Source: Promethearchaeota archaeon (lineage in GTDB: Archaea > Asgardarchaeota > Lokiarchaeia > Sigynarchaeales > SOKP01). Taken from it: a stretch of DNA of 33,112 bases. The notes beneath the pieces are model-generated. The model was not told where the DNA came from and ran no database searches. It saw only the letters and a program-made list of their open reading frames with translations. Every line of letters starts with the position of its first letter. Positions within the stretch are counted from its first letter, which is position 1. The position numbers and the translations under genes are program-made. Positions 27,333 to 33,112 of this stretch are shown piece by piece. Location: positions 1 to 33,112 of the forward strand of contig SDNV01000014.1 of NCBI GenBank assembly GCA_004524515.1, given 5' to 3'.

Positions 27333-28847
27333 ATGCTTGAACAAGTTGGAAACCTTCTATTTATAATCCCTGATTTTCTTTATATTGAAGATTATCAAAA
27401 ATTACTATATTATAATGATATCCCTTTAGGAACTCTTCAAATTTCCTCATATTTGAGGAGTAGAAAGAATATTAAAACTAATATAATCGATTTGCGCTTA
27501 GAACAAGAAAAGTATCCTAATTTAGCAATTAAAGAACCATTTGAATTCAATGAAAAAAAATTAACGAATCCTTTTTTAAAAACGAACACCAGACAAGTGG
27601 ACGGAGATTTTGATCGATTTAAAAAGTCTTTTTTTCAATGCTTGGAAAAAAAGGGAATTCAAGAATTCGATAATATAGGCATAAACTGCTATACCAGTTA
27701 TCAATATAGTTATACTAATTTTATAGCTACATTAATTAAGTGTGAATTTCCTAAAAAAAATATAATTGTGGGGGGTTATCATCCAACAGGTGTTCCTGAA
27801 GATTTTACCTATAAAAATTCTCCTTTTAATTTTATAATTAAGGGTGAAGCTGAATTAATCTTAATAGATCTGCTTGAATCCGGAATATTAAAGGGTAATG
27901 GCAAACCGAATATATTTAACTCAAAAAATTGTATAGATATCAATACTTTACCATTTCCGGATTATGAATTATACCTAACGCAATATCCTTTTAAAAACAA
28001 GTTTAAATTTGAGTTTTATATGTCTCGGGGATGTCCCTATCAATGTGCTTTTTGTGCATTAAATTTCCCTTTTCGAAATGTTACTTTTGAAAAATTTAAA
28101 GAAGATTTTACTCGATTATGTCAACTTGTGGGAGATTACAACCCAAACCTGCTAAAAATAGCGTTTGCAGATCAATCATTCGGCAGAGTATCTATCAGTG
28201 AGAAAGTATTAGAATACATAATTCAAAATAACTTCTCAGATACATTTAACTTTTCATGTCAGAGTAGAGTCGAAAATTTTGAAGATCGCTCCAATTTGAT
28301 TAAGAAATATAGGGAGGCTAATATGATAATTGGTTTTGGATTCGAATCTGCGAATAAAAATCTACTGATTGAAATGCACAAAACTGAAACCCCAAAAAAA
28401 TATATTCAAACCATGGAAAAAATTTTAGATCATTATAAAAAGGCTAATGGACCCTATTGCAGGATAAATTTATTGGCCGGATTTCCAGGAGAAGACCACC
28501 ACTCATTTAATGAAACAATGGAGTTTGTAAACGATAACTGTCTTCATAAGAATATTCAAATTAGTCCCACACTTTTTTCAAATTATCCGAATGTATTCGT
28601 GTATAAAAATATGGTTTATTATCGGAAGAAATATGGAAGCAAATTTATTAAAGCATGGTGGAAATTGCCCTCTAATCCCTTTAAAAACTCCGTACTTAAA
28701 AAAGTTTCAAAAAACTATTCTAGGAAACAATTGATCGGAGATTATAAGGATAACTATTTTGAGATTTTAAGAGCTTGGAACGGGGAGATATTTAGAGACT
28801 TATTACACTGGAAATTATTTTTTAATAATTGGTATAAACAGCTTTAA
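27333..28847 (+). CDS. Radical SAM protein with N-terminal B12-binding-like domain
   Basis: The N-terminal half has the cobalamin-binding Rossmann pattern (PLGTLQISSYL, then NIIVGGYHPTGVPEDF and IIKGEAE). The radical SAM cluster motif is C-x3-C-x2-C in SRGCPYQCAFC, and FGFESAN plus NLLAGFPGE follow in the barrel. This is the architecture of B12-dependent or B12-fold radical SAM proteins (anaerobic cyclase and methylthiotransferase-like classes). The DxHxxG motif for a true cobalamin lower ligand is not seen, so B12 may not bind. I choose ATG 27333 over TTG 27327. About 504 residues; the C-terminus is basic and aromatic. Confidence 0.85.
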   Translation: MLEQVGNLLFIIPDFLYIEDYQKLLYYNDIPLGTLQISSYLRSRKNIKTNIIDLRLEQEKYPNLAIKEPFEFNEKKLTNPFLKTNTRQVDGDFDRFKKSFFQCLEKKGIQEFDNIGINCYTSYQYSYTNFIATLIKCEFPKKNIIVGGYHPTGVPEDFTYKNSPFNFIIKGEAELILIDLLESGILKGNGKPNIFNSKNCIDINTLPFPDYELYLTQYPFKNKFKFEFYMSRGCPYQCAFCALNFPFRNVTFEKFKEDFTRLCQLVGDYNPNLLKIAFADQSFGRVSISEKVLEYIIQNNFSDTFNFSCQSRVENFEDRSNLIKKYREANMIIGFGFESANKNLLIEMHKTETPKKYIQTMEKILDHYKKANGPYCRINLLAGFPGEDHHSFNETMEFVNDNCLHKNIQISPTLFSNYPNVFVYKNMVYYRKKYGSKFIKAWWKLPSNPFKNSVLKKVSKNYSRKQLIGDYKDNYFEILRAWNGEIFRDLLHWKLFFNNWYKQL

Positions 28848-28969
28848 TTTATGCTTTTTAAAATTCTAATTAAATTTAATAGAAAGATATGGTATATTTA
28901 ACATAATAAACCTTTGCTATTCAAATTGAGACTAGAAGTTTTTTAAAATAATTTTTTTAAAGTAATACC

Positions 28970-29434
28970 ATGGTTATCCGTGAGAGTGGTATTTTATTTA
29001 GAGGCTTTACCTTAGTATTTGCGAGGTACCATCAAACTTCTGATGATAAGATTGATAAAGATCTTCGTTCTGCTTTATTGACTGCTCTCTTAAATTTTGC
29101 TGAAAGTGCATTTGCGAAAGATACCATTGAATATTTTGAAATGAAACGATTTGCAATTTCATTTGTAGAAAGTAAAATACGGTCTGAAGATGATCCAGAG
29201 ACAGAGCCTATTATTGCTTATGTGATCTTAGACAAGGAGAAAAAAATGGATAAACATTTATCAAAAGTAGTACTTCCTGCATTAAAAGAAGCTCTTCGTC
29301 AATTTAAAGAACAATTTGAGGGGAAAAATTTATCGGAAATTTCTCAATTTCAAAATTTCAAAACAAAATTGGATGAAATATTTGGTTCTGAAACAAAAAC
29401 AATTGATGAGAGATTAAAAGGTACTCTTTTTTAA
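28970..29434 (+). CDS. Probable longin/roadblock-like small protein
   Basis: This 154-residue protein has the alternation typical of Asgard longin/roadblock-like proteins: GILFRGFTLVFARYH, then SALLTALLNFAESAF with the helix after it, IEYFEMKRFAISFVES strands, and the IIAYVILDK strand before a long helix (residues 95-125). Such domains act as platforms for small GTPases in eukaryotes and as MglB-type activators in bacteria. It is not beside a GTPase here but shares the window with five of them. The fold call comes from pattern recognition; another alpha/beta sensor domain is possible. Confidence 0.5.
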   Translation: MVIRESGILFRGFTLVFARYHQTSDDKIDKDLRSALLTALLNFAESAFAKDTIEYFEMKRFAISFVESKIRSEDDPETEPIIAYVILDKEKKMDKHLSKVVLPALKEALRQFKEQFEGKNLSEISQFQNFKTKLDEIFGSETKTIDERLKGTLF

Positions 29435-29472
29435 AAATGCGTTATTGTTGTTTTTCTCCACACCACTCCCAA

Positions 29473-30423
29473 TTATCCTAGCTCTTTAGATTTTTTTAGA
29501 TACCAAAAGAGAATAGGTAAGACGATACTAGCATCAGAAATAAGGGTGGTATATTTGGCGTTCTCACTCACTTTTCCCCAAGATATTGCTTCATTGAGAG
29601 TTGCACCACTAAGACCTCCTGGTTCAGGGCGATCCATTGTTATTTGAATGGCATAATAGGCCGCGTTCGGACAAAATTGCATAGATTGAAATATAAAATT
29701 CTTCGGTACCCCTCCCCCAATAATACACACTCCTGCTTTCTTCGCATCCCATGCTAAATTTACCATTTCTAGCATATCTTTAAAGTGATTGAGATTTAAG
29801 GTTTGATGATGAAAACCTAATTGCAAGGCTAAACCAGAATCGGTAAACGCTGGGCAGAAAATGGGAATGTTTTTTTCGGAACAGATCTTTAAAATCGAGT
29901 TAGAGTTTTTGGGAAGACATTCCCCTAAGAATTTTAAAAAAGCACTTACGGGCATATGTAAGTCTGGAATTTTAAGCGTTTTAACAAAATCTTCAATCCC
30001 CTCATAAACTTTGTTTGGCAAATACACGTCATAAATTCTATTTATCTCGGCTTCATGTAACCCGACATCATTTAAATTTTCAACCTCTTGCTCACCTTGA
30101 AGATGATGATATCCTAAAGTTTCTGCAATATCATGCGTCAAATTCGCTCCTGTAGTAACTAAAATATCTATAAAATCTTCTTCAATAAAATCATGAATTA
30201 TGCCTTGCATGCCCACCGGTACCATTGCTCCGGCTAATCCAAAAAATTTAACGCAATCCTTATCATCGACCATTTCTTTATAAATTTCACATACTAATGC
30301 TAATCTTTTGGCATTAAAGCCGGTTTGCTTAAGATTATTAATAATCTCGATAATATCGATATCCTTTTTTATCTTGAATTGTTTGACTTTCTTTAAATTT
30401 TCTTTAAAATCTTTATCTGACAT
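29473..30423 (-). CDS. dys: Deoxyhypusine synthase
   Basis: This 316-residue protein shows the deoxyhypusine synthase pattern: FFGLAGAMVPVGMQGII near residue 60, TTGANLTHD, IIGGGVPKNF and the active-site lysine near residue 283 in NEAISWGK, followed by SDASIVLPIL. It transfers the butylamine group of spermidine to a lysine of aIF5A, forming deoxyhypusine. It lies nine bases after the agmatinase-like gene and is the last gene of a minus-strand run with ArgRS, so the three are probably co-transcribed. Confidence 0.95.
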   Translation of the reverse strand: MSDKDFKENLKKVKQFKIKKDIDIIEIINNLKQTGFNAKRLALVCEIYKEMVDDKDCVKFFGLAGAMVPVGMQGIIHDFIEEDFIDILVTTGANLTHDIAETLGYHHLQGEQEVENLNDVGLHEAEINRIYDVYLPNKVYEGIEDFVKTLKIPDLHMPVSAFLKFLGECLPKNSNSILKICSEKNIPIFCPAFTDSGLALQLGFHHQTLNLNHFKDMLEMVNLAWDAKKAGVCIIGGGVPKNFIFQSMQFCPNAAYYAIQITMDRPEPGGLSGATLNEAISWGKVSENAKYTTLISDASIVLPILFWYLKKSKELG

Positions 30424-30432
30424 ATTTTTGCT

Positions 30433-31335
30433 TTAATTTTTATTTGCTATAAAACTCATAAATTCTACGATTAATTTTGCGGCCAAATTGGATGTGATAT
30501 TGTTAGGGAGATCTAAATTTGGTGCGACCTCTACTACATCAAACGCCTGAATATTAAAATGATTCGTTAATTCTCTTAGGATTTGCCACATTTCTCGATA
30601 AGAAAATCCTCCAGGGATTGCAAAACCCGTGCCAGGAGCGATGGAGGGATCCAACGCATCAATATCTATGGATACATATAAGTTTTTTATATTCGATTTT
30701 TTGTAAAAGCTTATTATTTTGTTCACATAATTTTTTATACCAATTTCGGCAATTAAATACGCATCTAAATAACCAATTCCTTCTTTCTTCGCATTTTCTA
30801 ACTCAGGAATATCAATATCCCTAGTTCCGACTATAAAAAGATTTTTATTATTGATATAATCTAAATCAAAAACTCGATGAGAAATCGTGGCATGAGAATA
30901 TACCCCTTTATCCCATTCTTCATAAAAATCTAAATGGGAGTCAAAAATTAATACTCCAAATTCTTCTTTTTTCTTAAAATGATCGCCAACAGCCTTGATG
31001 ACATTTAAAGAACAAAAATGATCACCCCCTATCATGATTGGTATTATATCCGACTTTTGTTGGTATATTAAATCCAGATATGTTTTTATCTCATTTAGAT
31101 TTTTATCAACATTCTTTGCTTCAATTTTTACGTCTCCAATATCAACCGCTTTAATATTTGGGATATCAAATCCTAATTCAGTTGTAAGTGCTAAATTTTC
31201 AGTTACTTCTCTAATTTTTTTAGGTGCAATAGCAGAATTGGGGGCTTGTATTGAGGTCAAATAATCCCAAGGAATGCCAAAAATTACAAATTCGGTATTA
31301 TTTTCTATTATTTCGCCAAAATCAAAAAAATTCAT
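30433..31335 (-). CDS. speB: Ureohydrolase, agmatinase-like
   Basis: All six canonical manganese ligands are in place: H106 in GGDH, D132, H134 and D136 in FDSHLD, and D224 and D226 in SIDIDALDP. A following APGTG matches the agmatinase rather than the arginase pattern. The enzyme hydrolyses agmatine to putrescine and urea. Directly downstream lies deoxyhypusine synthase, whose spermidine substrate is made from putrescine, and upstream by 31 bases is ArgRS. The substrate could also be aminopropylagmatine, as in thermophilic archaea. The length of 300 residues is normal. Confidence 0.9.
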   Translation of the reverse strand: MNFFDFGEIIENNTEFVIFGIPWDYLTSIQAPNSAIAPKKIREVTENLALTTELGFDIPNIKAVDIGDVKIEAKNVDKNLNEIKTYLDLIYQQKSDIIPIMIGGDHFCSLNVIKAVGDHFKKKEEFGVLIFDSHLDFYEEWDKGVYSHATISHRVFDLDYINNKNLFIVGTRDIDIPELENAKKEGIGYLDAYLIAEIGIKNYVNKIISFYKKSNIKNLYVSIDIDALDPSIAPGTGFAIPGGFSYREMWQILRELTNHFNIQAFDVVEVAPNLDLPNNITSNLAAKLIVEFMSFIANKN

Positions 31336-31366
31336 GTTTAATTCACTTTTTTTTGTTATTTAAATC

Positions 31367-33076
31367 TCACATTTCATCTAATGTTTCTATTCCTAAAAGA
31401 TTTAATCCAATTTTGATCACAATTTGGACACATTTTATTAATAACAATCTTGCTTTTTCTAATTCTTTTGTATCTGAAATAACTTGACAGCTACTATAGA
31501 AGGAATTAAAAGATTGACATAGATTTAGTAGATATTGAGGTATCAGATGATTTCCATAAGTGTTTATAGCAGAGTCAATTATTTCTGGAAAATAATTAAG
31601 CAATTTAATTAAATCCAATTCTTTATCATGATTTAATATTTCATAATCAATATTCAAATCAATTTTTTCATTAGATTTATCAATAATAGATTGAATTCGA
31701 GCATAACAGTATTGGATATAAGGGCCTGTTTCTCCCTCAAATGAAATACTCTCTTTCGGATTAAAAACAAAATCTGATTTGGGATTAAATTTTAGAATAA
31801 AAAATTTTAATGAGCTCATTCCAATAATTGTAGCTCTGCGTTTTTTCTCTTGCTCTGTGAGTTTAGGGTATCTTTTATTCACTTCTTCGTACGCAAGGGA
31901 ATTCATCTCATCCACGATATCATCCGCATCAACAATTGTTCCTTCCCTACTTTTCATTTTTCCTTCAGGTAAACTTATCATTCCATAAGAAAGGTGATAT
32001 TTTTTCTCTTTGAAACCAATGAGTTCTAATATAGCAAATAATTGTTTAAAATAGAGATCTTGTTCATTTCCAACCACATATATGGACTCATCATAATTAA
32101 AATCCTTTTTTTTTAAATAGGCTAAATATATATCTTGAGTGATATAAATTGACGTTCCATCCTTTCTAAGCAAAACTTTATCTGGCAAATCGAATTTATC
32201 TTTTAACCTGGCTACTATCGCACCGTCTTCTCTTTTTTCAAAAATTCCTTTCTCCAATCCCTCCAGAATCTTTTTTTTTCCCTTCCAATAAAAATTAGAT
32301 TCAAAGTATTCTTTATCGAAAGAAATCCCAAATTTTTTATAGGTTTCTTTAAAGCCTTCTAAAGCCCATTTATTCATTTTTTTCCATAATGCAATTGTCT
32401 CGGGATCTTTATTTTCCCACTTTTTTAATAATGTAATCGCTTCATTTTTTAAGGTGTCATCCTCATTCATACTATATTTTACATAGGATAATCCTACGAA
32501 ATGATCGGATTTAATATTGGGTTCTTGATTGGTGAACCAATGACGATATCCCACCATACTTTTACAAATGTGTATTCCTCGGTCATTATATAAATTTACC
32601 TGAAATACTGCATGCCCTTTATAGTGGAATAAATTTGAAGTGGTACTTCCTATTAACATATTTCTTACATGTCCTAAATGAAGGGGTTTATTCGTATTCG
32701 GAGCGGGATATTCTACTACCACTCTTAAAGGATTAAAATCTTCTTTATAGATTTTTTCTCTTATTTTTCCGTAATCTTCTTGGAGTTCAAAAATATTTTG
32801 CAAAACAAGTTCTTTTTTAATTTTAAAATTAATATAAGGGCCCTTAGCTTCTATTTTTTCTAAAAATGGGGGAACAATTAATTTTTTACTGATCTCTTCC
32901 GCAATTAGGTTGGGATTTTTTTTCTCATGTTTTGCCAATTGATAAGTTGGAAACGCATAGGAAAAACTAATATTGACAGGTGGGATTTCAATTAAATTTT
33001 CGATCTCTTTTATAGAAAAATATGGGATATAATCGCTCAAATATTCCGCAATAATTTTTTTATCAATTACATACAT
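31367..33076 (-). CDS. argS: Arginyl-tRNA synthetase
   Basis: This 569-residue class I synthetase has the N-terminal Add1-like domain, the HIGH motif as HLGHVRN near residue 130 after APNTNKPLH, and the KMSKS region as MKSREGT near residue 374. The C-terminal helical anticodon-binding domain ends with the family's usual LGIETLDEM. It charges tRNA(Arg). It starts at ATG 33076, only 36 bases from the window edge, and is followed by the agmatinase-like gene after 31 bases. Confidence 0.97.
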   Translation of the reverse strand: MYVIDKKIIAEYLSDYIPYFSIKEIENLIEIPPVNISFSYAFPTYQLAKHEKKNPNLIAEEISKKLIVPPFLEKIEAKGPYINFKIKKELVLQNIFELQEDYGKIREKIYKEDFNPLRVVVEYPAPNTNKPLHLGHVRNMLIGSTTSNLFHYKGHAVFQVNLYNDRGIHICKSMVGYRHWFTNQEPNIKSDHFVGLSYVKYSMNEDDTLKNEAITLLKKWENKDPETIALWKKMNKWALEGFKETYKKFGISFDKEYFESNFYWKGKKKILEGLEKGIFEKREDGAIVARLKDKFDLPDKVLLRKDGTSIYITQDIYLAYLKKKDFNYDESIYVVGNEQDLYFKQLFAILELIGFKEKKYHLSYGMISLPEGKMKSREGTIVDADDIVDEMNSLAYEEVNKRYPKLTEQEKKRRATIIGMSSLKFFILKFNPKSDFVFNPKESISFEGETGPYIQYCYARIQSIIDKSNEKIDLNIDYEILNHDKELDLIKLLNYFPEIIDSAINTYGNHLIPQYLLNLCQSFNSFYSSCQVISDTKELEKARLLLIKCVQIVIKIGLNLLGIETLDEM

Positions 33077-33112
33077 AGTTTTTCATAAATTACTAGTAAA
33101 TTCAAGGGTTCA

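Overview
The window looks like part of an Asgard archaeal chromosome, most likely from a Lokiarchaeia/Promethearchaeia-type organism. It is AT-rich and mixes archaeal information genes (TATA-binding protein, a two-ring CDC48 ATPase, deoxyhypusine synthase, arginyl-tRNA synthetase, archaeal-type PSTK) with an unusual density of eukaryote-like parts: five Ras/Rab/Arf-type small GTPases, two V4R (TRAPP/Bet3-like) proteins and a probable longin/roadblock-like protein. The placement rests on gene content, not on any database search.

Layout. 1-5012 (minus): a MoxR-type AAA ATPase, three zinc-finger membrane proteins and a large TraB/DUF5682-like protein cut by the left edge. 5111-6007 (plus): a nucleotidyltransferase-like protein. 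6265-9274 (plus): GTPase, PPC/DUF296 protein, GTPase, V4R protein, GTPase. 9366-10517 (plus) is an aminotransferase convergent with a GC-rich M24 peptidase. 11975-15442 (minus): CDC48, then a GIY-YIG protein translationally coupled to phosphoseryl-tRNA(Sec) kinase. 15650-21723 (plus): a winged-helix regulator without a normal start codon, a DegT aminotransferase with an in-frame TAA, acylphosphatase, a UroD/MtaA-like methyltransferase, a thiolase and two small unknown proteins sharing a motif. 21840-25351 (minus): TBP with an acidic N-terminal tail, then a second GTPase/V4R block in the order GTPase, thioredoxin, V4R, zinc-finger membrane protein, GTPase. 25719-33076: amidohydrolase (minus), CinA-like amidase, radical SAM protein and longin-like protein (plus), then ArgRS, agmatinase-like ureohydrolase and deoxyhypusine synthase (minus).

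The most interesting pattern is that both GTPase clusters contain a V4R protein. V4R is the prokaryotic relative of the Bet3 subunits of TRAPP, the eukaryotic exchange factor for Rab GTPases. The window may therefore hold two archaeal Rab/TRAPP-like signalling modules, one with a PPC protein and one with a thioredoxin and a membrane zinc-finger protein. Other themes are selenocysteine synthesis (PSTK), arginine/polyamine/hypusine metabolism in one operon, and a probable MoxR/DUF5682-type chaperone locus.

Several genes have disrupted reading frames: two are missing one base in a homopolymer next to their ATG, one has no canonical start, and one has an internal TAA. These could be assembly errors or real biology; the sequence alone cannot decide.
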